DNA of 64,000 nt from Spodoptera frugiperda (taxonomy: Eukaryota > Arthropoda > Insecta > Lepidoptera > Noctuidae). The position numbers and the translations under genes were made by a program. Shown here piece after piece: positions 44,030 through 54,353 of the stretch. The DNA is taken from assembly GCF_023101765.2 (NCBI RefSeq), contig NC_064229.1, positions 8,532,473 through 8,596,472 of the forward strand. Reading direction: 5' to 3'. The notes under the pieces were generated by a model that was given only the letters and a program-made list of their open reading frames with translations, made no database searches and was not told where the DNA came from. The first letter of the stretch is position 1. Each line of letters starts with the position of its first letter.

Positions 44030-44155
44030 CCTGCCTAAAATTATGTGCTGCGTGCATTCAATCGCAAACCAATGGTACGTTCGTCTCTGCTCTATATATA
44101 TGGCATGTATTTGTAGCTAGCGCTAAGCAGACTATCCAAGTAATTGGGCATGCAC

Positions 44156-44384
44156 TTTTTTATGGAACACGTTAATGGTAATAGAGGAGACGTATCACCT
44201 GATGGTAAGCAATGGCCGCCGCCTGGACTCTTGAAACACCAGAGGCGTTACAAGTGCGTTGCTGGCAACGAAATACAACGCAAGCGTTGTTTCACGTCGC
44301 GTCACGTCGGTTGTCGGTGAGGCCGTGGTATCACTCCGGTCGAACCGGCCCATTCGTGCCAAAACATGACTCTCCCACACTTGA
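44156..44384 (-). mobile_element. SINE-like element, family S, middle deleted
   Basis: ttttttatggaacacg, 'atcacctgatggtaagcaat', 'gaggcgttacaagtgcgttg' then directly 'aatacaacgcaagcgttgtt' and 'gtatcactccggtcgaaccg'. Confidence 0.8.
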
Positions 44385-44734
44385 ATTATACCACGATCGT
44401 CGTCAAACACACTCTGTGATAGTACACTGTTGGGACTACGATACCTACCATGCCTTTTATTTTCATTCTCTTCTAAATCTGACTATCCAAATAAAGTTGG
44501 TAAGCTACCTTAAACAAATTAACGAATTAAGAAGAACAAACACCTCTTTCCTTAAATCTAATTAACAATAACAAAGACATCAAAGAAACAAAGTGAGCTT
44601 ACAAATGGATTCTATTAATAATTTTCAGCTTAGCCACTTAAGCTTATAACAATACATTTTCAGCTTTATTTTTAAAATACTAGAGTTGTAAATCTATGAA
44701 AGGAACTTGTTAGATTAGTAGTGGCTTATAATTT

Positions 44735-44930
44735 CTTGTATGAAGAAGATTTTGAGGAGGAAAACAATGAAATGTGAAGTTGTTACCTCACTAAAATTTT
44801 CCCATTGGTCAATATTCACCATCAGTTCCAGCAAGGGATACGTAGTCCTCCATAGCAAATAGACTAGCTTTGAAGTTCAACGCCTGTTACCGCAGATCTA
44901 TAGGGTAGGGATGGCGAACCATTAGCACGT
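44735..44930 (-). mobile_element. Possible diverged tail of the 37142 lineage
   Basis: gaggaggaaaacaatgaaat followed by 'gttacctcactaaaattttc' and 'agtcctccatagcaaat' follows the order of 37142-37426 (ttacctcactaaaaccaccc). Decayed; no target duplication seen. Confidence 0.35.
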
Positions 44931-45014
44931 CTAAATCTGTCCTATGCTTGCCTATTCAGAATTGAAAAAGTTAATCTTTTACAAAACAAATAAAATTAAA
45001 AAGGGGAAAATATG

Positions 45015-45140
45015 TACTAATTTCGAATCACGTAGTACTAGTCCGGTAGGCTGTACGATGAAGAGTACCTTTCTGACTGGAAAGTAGTAGAGATTCTCTC
45101 CATTAATTTACGTGAGTAAACCGTGATTTTTAGTTAACTC
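45015..45140. mobile_element. MITE of the 16720 family, left arm decayed
   Basis: The right arm agagattctctccattaatt, 'tacgtgagtaaaccgtgatt' is clear; the left arm is reduced to tttcgaatcacgtagtacta. Confidence 0.7.
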
Positions 45141-46191
45141 AATATGTTATCCACAGTAAGACAGATAACATAGAGAGACGAGCAACGTTAAAAAGAGAAC
45201 ATAGAGAATAACAACGTTTTAAAATAAAGTATAGCTTAATCAGCAGCCGTCCGTACACTGGCGAGCATCCAGCACATCAATTATACACTTCCGTGCAAAA
45301 TAATTGGTCGTTACAAGCCATTATAATATGTAACTTCACGCGAATTATTATGGAAGCTAGCGTACTTTAATGATACGGCGGGCTTTTTCAAAAAAGATGG
45401 TTCTAACAAGTAACAACTGTAATAGTTTTAGAGGCTAGTTTTTTATTTTTGGCTTGAGATTTATAAGAGCTTACCTCATTGTCTATAGTGTATACTTAAT
45501 GTTATGAAAAGGAAAGATTTAATTAGTTGTTTGTTTTGACTTATTTGAGGTAAATTAACAATATGAACACAAATATAGCTAAGTAGGTGTAATTAATGTC
45601 TGTGGAGAGATATGCTGCCATACTCAGAGTCAATTAATAATGATTAGGTACTTAACCCAGTCCTTAGCAAATGTTTTTGAGACAAAATTGTTACTAAGGA
45701 ATAGTTTAAGTATTAAGGAATAATTTAAGTATTTACATAAGTTAATGATGATAGTTCGATTCAAACACAGAGAAACTTTTTATGTGATCAAAAAATTGTT
45801 GTATCGGGTCTGGGTGTCATGTCTATGTTAACTTGAATATTTAACAAATATTCAAGTTGCATCCATTGCATGCATCCATGACACAGGAGATAATCCTAGT
45901 GTGGGATAAAGTTTTTTTAAAGCAAAGAAAATTAAAACACATTTACATCAGACTCAGCTATAATTATTATCACTACAAGAATGATGACATACTCCCGGGC
46001 ACCCCAAATTCAAGATTTGTTTGACTTACAACTTGTTATCAGTAAAAACATAGATAATTATATTTATATTTAGATTGTGTCATCTAGTTATATTGTTTGA
46101 CTCAGTTTTGTGTTAAAATTAAGATAAATGTTTAAAGAGGTTGGAAATGGTTACAGATAAAAGATGTTAAAAATAGACTTTGAAAAGTGTG
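45141..46191. other. AT-rich stretch with one small hairpin
   Basis: aacttgaatattt (45830-45842) and aaatattcaagtt (45846-45858) form a perfect 13-bp hairpin with a 3-base loop. No gene or repeat family seen. Confidence 0.45.
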
Positions 46192-46488
46192 GTAGAGCCA
46201 TGCTTCGACACAAATGGGCCGGTTTGACTGGAGTGATACCACGGCCTCACAGAAAAAAGACGTTAAACAACGCTTGCGTTGTGTGAGTGTGGTTACCGGA
46301 CGCCCAATTTCTCCTCTTCCCAATCTTCTTAATCTGCGACTCCCCAACAACCCTTAGATTTCTAATCCTCAAAAGGCCTGCAACGCACTTGTAATGCCTC
46401 TGGTCTTTCGGATGTTCACGGGCGGCGGCAATTGCTTACCATCAGGTAAACGGTGTGCTCGTTTACAGGCTTATACCATAAAAAAATT
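46192..46488 (+). mobile_element. SINE-like element, family S, near full length
   Basis: tagagccatgcttcgacaca, 'gactggagtgataccacggc', 'caacgcttgcgttgtgtgag', 'caattgcttaccatcaggta' and the tail gcttataccataaaaaaa. Confidence 0.87.
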
Positions 46489-46764
46489 TATCACTGCCCT
46501 CGTCATATCAGCATCTTGTCTATGTAGTATTTAAAAATATAATTTTAGATGATGTTTAAATAAATGTATGGAATATTTAAAGCGCTATCGATTTATAGAC
46601 AAAAAAATGTTTGGTACGTTGAGTAAAATTGTTATTTTTTCGAAAAAATCTGCTCTAAATTGGGAGATTAATTATAAAGTTAATTACTTGGATAGGTCAA
46701 AGGTTAATTAGGGTCGTTCTTTTTTAAGAAATTAATTTTCTTTACATTATATTTTTAGTTGCCT

Positions 46765-46845
46765 GCTCCCTGGGTTCAGTGGTTATAATTGTGGCTAGGT
46801 ATTGTTGATCCTGAGTTTGATTCCTATTCTGGTTTGAGTGAAGAG
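46765..46845 (+). repeat. tRNA-like SINE head
   Basis: cctgggttcagtggttataa (A-box-like) and 'gagtttgattcctattctgg' (B-box-like) are spaced as in a tRNA. The stems do not pair well enough for a real tRNA. Confidence 0.4.
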
Positions 46846-47339
46846 TTTAGATTTTATCACGCCAAGTCTGGTATTTATACGAAATTCAGTGAAAATAACA
46901 ATAGAGTTGAAATTATGCTATTTATCATAAATTTTTGCGAGTTTTAAATCTGAGTTTGGCTTGTCACCATTACAATTCACGCATTGCGCATACGCAACTT
47001 TTGTTATTTGTAACGCAGTTCGGTTACAGTTTACAACCAGAACGGAAATAGTAGGTCACAATAAAAAAATGTCGAACAGGCATCAAACACGCAACCGACA
47101 TTCCACACACACGCATTCAACAACCAATCTATAGCGCACACAATGACAAAACTGCATATTATAATAAAACAATAATAATAAAAGCAACGACAAAATAACC
47201 GTAATAATAATTAACCCGACGAAAGGCCAGGCAGTTACAAAATCTCAGAGCCTCACATTACATTCAGATCATCAATAAAATACCGAACAAGTTACATTAA
47301 CCTTAAGTTAAACCGTAAAAATTCGGCCTTCAGTTTCAC
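46846..47339. other. AT-rich stretch upstream of the 47.4-kb promoter region
   Basis: Contains the near-palindrome attgcgcatacgcaac at 46983, similar to an NRF-1/ewg-type site. No exon seen. Confidence 0.3.
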
Positions 47340-47732
47340 ACGAGGTAGCGGACTACCACTAGTGATGTTGTTTGTCGATATTCGGAAGGTTATCGATAGC
47401 CCCCCGCTGCGCTTGTGTTTACTCGAGTTGTCGAGCCAGTCGGTTGGCATCGATCGCCCGCGCCGCACGTATGCTGCGTTTGCGCACGCCGTTCGTTCAC
47501 CCCGAGTTACGATCTGTCAAGCTGACGTTTCGTAACATCAATTGTAACGTGATATCGGTGATTTTTCGTTGTCAGCGAAAGTTTTTCAGTGTTTTTTTGT
47601 AAAGATTTTTAAGTATTTCTGTGGATGTTTGTAATAGTGTTGTGATTTGATGGAACGTTTTGATTGGTTCGCGGGTTTTTTGTGCTAGTGATGTGATTTC
47701 GATGTGTTGTGGAGTTATGCTATCATGTTTTA
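47340..47732 (+). promoter_or_regulatory. Promoter and 5' UTR region of exon B
   Basis: A sharp rise in CpG content (about 47390-47530: gcccgcgccgcacgtatgct). The DRE octamer tatcgata is at 47391-47398, a core motif of insect housekeeping promoters, and there are initiator-like tcagt sites further down (47586). The transcription start cannot be fixed by eye. An in-frame TGA precedes the ATG at 47733, so the coding start of exon B is not further upstream. The open frames across the region are not supported. Confidence 0.45.
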
Positions 47733-47826
47733 ATGTCGTTCGTTGCTGATATGTCTACTATAATTAGCGAACTACAATGGCTTCGCGACGAGGATTGCAC
47801 TACCTTTGCACTAGCGTGGCAAAACG
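47733..47826 (+). CDS. First coding exon B of an unrecognised gene
   Basis: ATG at 47733, the first in frame after an upstream TGA, opens 31 codons plus one nucleotide, ending at aacg/gtaagg, a good donor. The peptide starts MSFVADMSTIISELQWLRDE and is acidic with an amphipathic helix-like stretch; no signal peptide. The start context is weak at 47733 (T at -3); a second ATG at 47751 has a better one. The GC-rich leader and the DRE support a genuine first exon. Not recognised. Phase 1 as in exon A at 4432-4639, so it may be an alternative N terminus of the same protein. No downstream exon is seen before the LINE at 49.8 kb. Confidence 0.45.
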
Positions 47827-49125
47827 GTAAGGTCTTGCTTACTAAGTGATGAGTGCTAATGTGTGTCTGTTTATATACAACATATTTGTATAGAGCTTTA
47901 TGTGAAGTAAATAAACATCTGTTGCTTGCATAGAGTTGTCTTGGATCAGTAGCTAATCGAGTCGACAGTTCGAACCGTAAGCCAAGGTCATTGGAACAGC
48001 TGACACGATGCAAGTTCGGTTTCTACAGTTAGACGCAATCACGTTTTGTGATGTTTGACATTCTATATTTACAAACAAAACGAGAACATGATGTGTACAC
48101 AAAACGTTACTAAAAAAGTAAAGTGACACATTTATGAGATGTAGAGTAAACACTCATGTTTACAGAAATAAAAATGTAAGTCTAAATATGGCCACAATAA
48201 AATACTTAGATAAGCATAAAAAACAACTTAATAAAAGATCAATTCTTAAAAAAATATTTGACATTGAGTTGATTTGTCTCGCTTTATCTGTTATTCGCAA
48301 CTAAGTTGACGAAAACAGGGCTTACTTAATTTATGTAAATAATTTTGTAACAACTCAACGGCTGTTTGACTTACTTGATTAATTAAGGTCTTATGATATT
48401 ACCTAGAATCTAGAAACTAGACGTATTGCTAGTTAGTTTAAAAGGGAATTTATGTTTTGAAATAAGTGGCTTTACCTCTATGATAACTAAATGTGTTTGA
48501 AAACATATTAGGTATGTAAAACAGAATTTAGGAATACAAAATAATGTCTTTAAAAATAACTTATTAAGTATTTTAAAATATCTCTGACTTTTGAGATAAT
48601 TATGTCTCAAACTGACATTGGTCAAATGTCAATAAGTACAACTTTTTAAGATTAAAACATTATCTGTCATATTTAATAGGCATGTCCTCAACATTTCAAT
48701 AAAATATATCGATAAAACCGGTTTCAGAAAAGTCCTTTTTTTAATAGAGATGTAGATAATTATTTATAATATCGATACCTCGTATAAAGGACATTAAAGT
48801 ATCGATAATTGAATTAAAAAATATCTATTAAGTGTTTAATGAACGTGTAGTGTTGTAAAAACAAAGTTGCCCATCAGCTGTTCGGAGTTACGAACAAGTT
48901 GTAACATGTACGGAAAATAATTAACATAATCATGGAGTATGGATATAGGGAGTACCAGTACACACCTGTTTGCATTAAACGTGTGTGTATTGTGTGTTTA
49001 AAAATTTATTAAAAAGGAGAGTCTACCGTAGGATACAAGGAAAATAAAAAAAACGCATTCACTAATATGTCCACAATGCCCACATCGATAACCTCAATTA
49101 AGTTTAAGATAAATAATTTGTTTTG
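47827..49125. other. Probable intron downstream of exon B
   Basis: AT-rich, with several tatcgat-type motifs (48707, 48771, 48801) that may be chance. No exon or repeat family recognised. Confidence 0.4.
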
Positions 49126-49260
49126 TTAACTAAAACTCAAATAGAGAAATACTCTACTATTTTCGAGTCACAGAGAGACTCTACATCATGAGTAGCGTGC
49201 GTAGACGCGACGACTACGAACTACTAAGCAGTTGTCACATGTCACACAATAGTTACTATC
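49126..49260. mobile_element. MITE of the 16720 family, right arm lost
   Basis: aactaaaactcaaatagaga, 'tactctactattttcgagtc', 'atcatgagtagcgtgcgtag' correspond to the left arm and centre of 16720-16911. Confidence 0.65.
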
Positions 49261-49784
49261 AACATTTTTTTATTATTTATAACAATAAGTCATAGTAATT
49301 AATTTTCAAAGAGGTTTTCAAATGCGTTGCAGCAGCTACTTCAGTTGCTTCGGAAGAAAAGCGCTTCGAATATCAGCGTCATACTTTTGCAATTCTCGTT
49401 CCCGTAAGATGGTACCTCCTTACCTCCATAATCCATGGTCATGACACTGGTTCTAGGAAACAGGTACGGTACAGAATCTGTATATTTCTTTTTGTCGACA
49501 TTATCTTTATTAAACATGCATAAAATATTACGTTGTTACCTGATAGCCTTTATAGATAAACGGGTCCTAAAATTATCGAAGAATTAATGTTCGTGTATAA
49601 ATCTTGAAGGATTTTTGCTTGAGTACCGTTTTTTCGTATTAAAATATTGAGTTTCATAACTTTAAACAATCATTATAATCATTAACTGTCCGTGACAGTA
49701 CACTGCTGGACTATGGACCTTTTCTTACTCCTCTACATAAGAAGGGTCTGAGTAGGAGAATAATCACAATCTTTATATTTTTTT

Positions 49785-49791
49785 ATAAACC

Positions 49792-49797
<6 letters not shown>
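49785..49797. repeat. Target-site duplication of the full LINE, left
   Basis: ataaaccttgccc, directly beside the T run; perfectly repeated at 56003-56015. Confidence 0.93.
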
Positions 49798-49822
<25 letters not shown>

Positions 49823-50105
49823 CAGGGGGAAAATCATCCAATGACTTCTCCCGCCTTGGGTGAGGCGGGAGGGAGTGTCAGACTCTTACTGACTAAAAAC
49901 CACCCCGTTCCTTCTCCTGCTTTGAGCCGGAGCCCCGGTAACCTTTTACGTTTTCCGCAGCTCCGGATCGAGCATCAACCCTACTGGGCCCCAACTGTGG
50001 TGGTCTGGCTCTTTGAGGCGCGCGCGGAACGCGACGCGCCGTACGCACGGGTCTGGTTCTGTTCGGGCGGCGAGCTACCCTTACTCGTCGTCCGCAGACC
50101 CGCAC
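49798..50105 (-). other. LINE 3' UTR and A tail
   Basis: A25 tail at 49798-49822 (T on the plus strand), then the tail region gggaaaatcatccaatgact ... ccggagccccggtaacc, which is the source sequence of the short copies spread over the window. It holds several small inverted repeats (ccgccttgggtgaggcggg) that may form the structure recognised by the RT. Confidence 0.85.
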
Positions 50106-53100
50106 TTACGGTGGCCGGAGATCGTCACGCGATCCCCGACGCTCGGAGTGTCTTCTGCGGCGGCTGGGGCGTGAGGAGGATCGTTCCCTCACGCGCTCCG
50201 CCTCCTCCTTAGCTAGCATGACTGCTTCGCAGAAGGAGGAGACGGCGTCCCATTCCCCCTCGCTCCGCACCATGGCCTGAACCAGGGCCGGACGCGAGAG
50301 GTCACCGTCGCCGATCACATCCCTAAGGACACGGCGATGCTCAGCCCATGCAGGGCACACCGCTACTGTATGTTCCACCGTGTCCTCCGGGTGATCCTCG
50401 CAATGACGACACCCGGGCGTTTCCTCCCGCCGAATCCGAAACAGGTACCTACCGAAACTTCCGTGTCCGGTAAGCACCTGCGTCAGGCGGTAGGTGAGGA
50501 CGCCATGACGCCTCTCTAGCCACTCCTCAAAGAGGGGACTTACCGCTGCAATAACAGCGAGCCCAGCCCTCGGTTGCGACAGTCGCTGCTTCCATTCCGC
50601 CATGAGATCGCGCCGGAGCTCATCCCGCCACGCACTAATCTGACGCGGCAGTGGGGTTTCGCCCCGGCGATGCGCCTCCGCACGTAGGCTGTATACGTGC
50701 GCGAGCACTTTCGCCTCCAGATCCCACGGCGGTGATCCCGCAAGGAGGTTAGCCGCCTCCCCGGAGATCGTGCGGTACCCACGGATCATCCGAATGGCCA
50801 TGACCCTCTGGGATGAAACCAGCGCCCGAGCTGGTCGTCGCCTTAGATGTGGCGCCCACACCGGGGCCCCATAGAGGGCCATGGACCGCACGATCCCCGC
50901 GTATAACCTCCGGCAGGAGGCGTTTGGTCCCCCGAGGTTGGGTAGGAGCCGCTTTAGGGCAGCCCCCGTCCGTTCCAACTTGGGAGCCAAACGTCGGAAA
51001 TGTTCCTCAAATTTCCACCGACTGTCGAGGACGAGTCCCAGGTACTTCATCGTCACCTCGATGCCGATGGAAACCCCTCCTGCCATGATCTGGAACTCAC
51101 CCGGAGGTGGCGCATTCCCGCGGCCATAAAAACACATGGCCTCGGACTTATGAAGCGCCACCTCGAGTCCCAGCTGCCGGATCCTTTCAACGACTATCGC
51201 AACCGCTCTCATCATCAGGTCGGCCGCCGCCTGGTGTGACCTCCCGTGTGCTAGTACCAGCGTATCGTCAGCGTAGCAAACCACGCTGACGCCGTTCGGG
51301 AGGTCAGTGCGCAGCACCCAGTCGTAGCCAATGTTCCACAGGAGCGGTCCCAGGACCGATCCCTGTGGAACACCGCGCGACATCTCTCGCCGGTTCCACT
51401 CACCTCGGTGACCGGGGTAGATGACGGATCTATCCGTCAGATAAGCCTCGACTATACGACGGAGATAGGCAGGCACCCGATGATACCGTAGTGCCTCCAA
51501 AATGCAGCTCCAGGGCAGAGAGTTGAAGGCGTTGGCGATGTCCAAAGACACCGCCACGACGACCTTACCCCTGGACACTGCAGACCCCGTCGTAAGGTCT
51601 CTCACGCGCATGATGGCGTCCACCGTAGAGCGCCCTTTGCGGAAGCCGAACTGGCCGTCCGCGAGGTCCGGCCCTGTTCCCGTCAGGTGCGCGACGAGGC
51701 GGTTTGAAATTATTCTTTCAAACAGTTTTCCCACCTCGTCGAGTAGCACGATGGGCCGGTACGCGGACGGAGAGTCCGCAGGGCGCCCTGGCTTCTTCAC
51801 AAGGACCAGTTTACCCGCCTTCCATGATAGCGGGAACTGGCCCCTCTCCAAACATGCGCTGAAGAGACCAATTAGTCGAGGCCTGAGAGTCTCCGAAGCC
51901 AGGACCCACGCCTTGCCAGGCAATCCGTCGGGTCCCGGGGCGGTGTTCTTGGCGCCCATCCGGCGCACCGCCACTCTCAGCTCTGCCTCGGTCACTTCTG
52001 GTGCTGTGTCGTCGTCGTCGTCGCTGTGGCCCGCATCGGGCACCGCAGGGAGCGGAGTCATACACGGAGGGATGTAGCCCCTCCGTGATTGGGGGAACAA
52101 GGTGGTGACCACCTCCTCTACAACCTCTGGCCGGAGACTCTGTGTCAGCGGGGGAGCCTGTGTGCGGAGCTTGTCGCGCACCATTAGGTAGGGGCGTCCC
52201 CACGGGTCTCTGTCCAGAGTCTCCAGCATCTCCTGGCGGGCCTGGTTTTTGGCCCGCCGGATTTCCGTTTTTAGGGCGTCTTTCGCCGCCTTGTACCCCT
52301 CATATAACTCCGCCTCTCTAGCTTCCGCGTCCGGTGGACGGATACGAAGCCTGCGGTGCCTAGTGTACTGGCGTCGCGCAGCAACACACGCATTGCGCAG
52401 AGCAGCCAGCTCTTGCGACCACCAGTACATCTGGCGCTTCCGCTGTCCTGGACGGACCCGGGGCATCGCCACGTCACAAATTCTGGACATGGCGTCCTGG
52501 AGCCACCGCGCCTCCTCGTTGATGTCGGCAGGCCTGTCTGGTGGTATCACCCAGGCCTGCACGATGGCGGCTTCCAGAAATAGCTCCCGGTCCAGCTGCC
52601 TCAGCGCCCAACGCGGGCCACATGGGGCCTGTCTGACTGGTGGGTCCGCGGACTCGGCGGAAACATCGAACCGGATGTACCGGTGATCGGAATATGTCTC
52701 CACCTCCTCCATGACACACCAGTCGACGACACGCGGTGACAGAGCAGGGCTCGCGAACGAAATATCCACAACCGATTCACCCTGCATCCGCACACACGTG
52801 GGGACAGAACCCCGGTTCAGGACGACTAGGCCTGTCTCCAGAGCCCAGTCTTCCACCATCCTACCCCGCGTGTCAGTGATCCGGGAACCCCAAGCCAAAT
52901 TCTTGGCATTGAAGTCCCCGAGGACGAGCACGGGGAGGGAACGGAACCCGACGACGACGGCGACCAACTCCCTCAGGGAGTTGTGGAACTCGGCGAGAGT
53001 TCGGTTCGGAGAGAAATACACGCCCACCACAGCGATCTCTCCGAACCGTGCTGCGACACAACCCCGGCCTCTCCGAGCACTCTCGAGAGTCGGGGTACCG

Positions 53101-54353
53101 GCGGCGGCCGACGAGATGATGGTCACCGAGCCGTCTAAGTCCGCAACCCAGTGATCCCTGGGCGGGACGAAATACGGCTCGGAGACTACGGCGACATTGA
53201 TCGACCACTGCGTCATGCTCTGGAGCAGGAGATCCTGAGCAGCGGCGCAGTGGTTAATGTTCGCCTGGAGGAGGCGGAATGGATTCATTAATGGCAATCC
53301 ATCACGACCTCCCCCTGGCGGCACTACAGCTGGCGGTGACCGCGGCGGCGGCGGCAGTGGCGACTGCCACGGTGGCGGCGGTGGAAACGACGGGGGTGGC
53401 GGAGGGCCTACCCTTCCCCTGGGTTTGGTAGGCGGGGAACAGGCCTTGCTCCCAACCCGGTGATTGGCCGGCTTGCCGGCCGCCGCACATGCGTCGCAGT
53501 GCAGCGGGGCGGTACATGAGCCGGCCTTGTGACCGGGCTGACCGCAGCGGAAGCAGCGGTCGCTGCGGTCAACCTCCGAGGTGCATTTAGCGCTCACGTG
53601 GTCGCCCACGTGGCAGCGGTAGCACCTCAGAGGCCGGAGCTCGAGCAGTTTGACCTGCGCCGAGACCCACCCGACAAGGAGCCTTTTGCCCTCCTTAATC
53701 TTTTTGGCCGCTGTGACGGGGCAACTCACGACCACCGTGCGCAGCCCCGAGTTGTCCGGACGGATGGTGCCTGCCCTGATCTGGTCAGCAGGGCACCCTC
53801 CTGTCCTGGCGACAGCGGCCACCACCTCGTCTTCCGTCACGGAGTCGTCCAGGCCCATTATTCGTAAATCCAAGCACTTGGTGGGCCTGGACACGCGAAC
53901 CTCGTCCGCACCGAGACACGCCCGAAGCCTTTCGGCTAAGGCGTCAGCGGACGGGCCGCTGGTTGCGCCGGGGACCTCCAATAAACGGGCTCCTGTCGCG
54001 GTTGTTTTCATTGCGAACCCGTTAGGGGCCCCAAACTCCGCGGGAGTCACCGCCCCCTTTAATTTGGCGAGGACGTCGCCATATGTCACACCCTTCTTGA
54101 CCGCATCGGGCTGTAGTGTTATCACTACAGCCGCGGTTTTTGGGGCGAGAAGCAAGGCCGCCGCGCGCTTTTCTTTTCGCTGCTGCTGCCGCCGCTGTTG
54201 CTGCGCTTTTTTGCGGCGCTTCTTCGCTTCTTTGGCGACCCTCCTCGCCTCGCCGGCCACTTGCCACTCACTACCACTTAAATCCCTTGTCGGTGGGATA
54301 AGCTCGCTTGTGGCTGGGGCAGTCTGCTGAGCCGCTGTGCCCCTCCTCTTTTT
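50106..54353 (-). CDS. LINE gag C-terminal half fused to endonuclease-reverse transcriptase (ORF2)
   Basis: One uninterrupted frame from the T7/A7 run at 54353 to the stop at 50106. Residues are numbered from the GTG at 54260, which is not a proven start. They show a basic K/R/Q-rich stretch (1-35), a gag RRM-like region (~45-205), three zinc knuckles (~213-273: CYRCHVGDH, CFRCGQPGHKAGSC and a third C-x2-C), a Pro/Gly linker (275-325), an APE endonuclease (~328-532, with LLQANINH, SEPYF, LGDFNAKN and YSDHRY), an RT (~760-1060, with FGFRKGRSTVDAI, SLDIANAF, GVPQGSVLGPLL and YADD at ~996-999) and a C-terminal zinc motif C1284-C1287-H1297-C1302. All catalytic residues I can identify in the endonuclease and RT are present. 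It nicks target DNA and reverse-transcribes the LINE RNA. The endonuclease part could start independently at the Met at residue 325. Confidence 0.93.
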   Translation of the reverse strand, partial: KKRRGTAAQQTAPATSELIPPTRDLSGSEWQVAGEARRVAKEAKKRRKKAQQQRRQQQRKEKRAAALLLAPKTAAVVITLQPDAVKKGVTYGDVLAKLKGAVTPAEFGAPNGFAMKTTATGARLLEVPGATSGPSADALAERLRACLGADEVRVSRPTKCLDLRIMGLDDSVTEDEVVAAVARTGGCPADQIRAGTIRPDNSGLRTVVVSCPVTAAKKIKEGKRLLVGWVSAQVKLLELRPLRCYRCHVGDHVSAKCTSEVDRSDRCFRCGQPGHKAGSCTAPLHCDACAAAGKPANHRVGSKACSPPTKPRGRVGPPPPPSFPPPPPWQSPLPPPPRSPPAVVPPGGGRDGLPLMNPFRLLQANINHCAAAQDLLLQSMTQWSINVAVVSEPYFVPPRDHWVADLDGSVTIISSAAAGTPTLESARRGRGCVAARFGEIAVVGVYFSPNRTLAEFHNSLRELVAVVVGFRSLPVLVLGDFNAKNLAWGSRITDTRGRMVEDWALETGLVVLNRGSVPTCVRMQGESVVDISFASPALSPRVVDWCVMEEVETYSDHRYIRFDVSAESADPPVRQAPCGPRWALRQLDRELFLEAAIVQAWVIPPDRPADINEEARWLQDAMSRICDVAMPRVRPGQRKRQMYWWSQELAALRNACVAARRQYTRHRRLRIRPPDAEAREAELYEGYKAAKDALKTEIRRAKNQARQEMLETLDRDPWGRPYLMVRDKLRTQAPPLTQSLRPEVVEEVVTTLFPQSRRGYIPPCMTPLPAVPDAGHSDDDDDTAPEVTEAELRVAVRRMGAKNTAPGPDGLPGKAWVLASETLRPRLIGLFSACLERGQFPLSWKAGKLVLVKKPGRPADSPSAYRPIVLLDEVGKLFERIISNRLVAHLTGTGPDLADGQFGFRKGRSTVDAIMRVRDLTTGSAVSRGKVVVAVSLDIANAFNSLPWSCILEALRYHRVPAYLRRIVEAYLTDRSVIYPGHRGEWNRREMSRGVPQGSVLGPLLWNIGYDWVLRTDLPNGVSVVCYADDTLVLAHGRSHQAAADLMMRAVAIVVERIRQLGLEVALHKSEAMCFYGRGNAPPPGEFQIMAGGVSIGIEVTMKYLGLVLDSRWKFEEHFRRLAPKLERTGAALKRLLPNLGGPNASCRRLYAGIVRSMALYGAPVWAPHLRRRPARALVSSQRVMAIRMIRGYRTISGEAANLLAGSPPWDLEAKVLAHVYSLRAEAHRRGETPLPRQISAWRDELRRDLMAEWKQRLSQPRAGLAVIAAVSPLFEEWLERRHGVLTYRLTQVLTGHGSFGRYLFRIRREETPGCRHCEDHPEDTVEHTVAVCPAWAEHRRVLRDVIGDGDLSRPALVQAMVRSEGEWDAVSSFCEAVMLAKEEAERVRERSSSRPSRRRRHSERRGSRDDLRPP

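Noticed and set aside
46765..46845. tRNA gene
   Set aside because: Acceptor and anticodon stems do not pair; tRNA-like SINE head at most.
49841..50212. Plus-strand open frame in the LINE 3' end
   Set aside because: Lies within the LINE 3' UTR and the end of ORF2 in antisense.
51502..52077. Open frame on the plus strand inside the LINE
   Set aside because: Antisense shadow of the GC-rich RT coding region.
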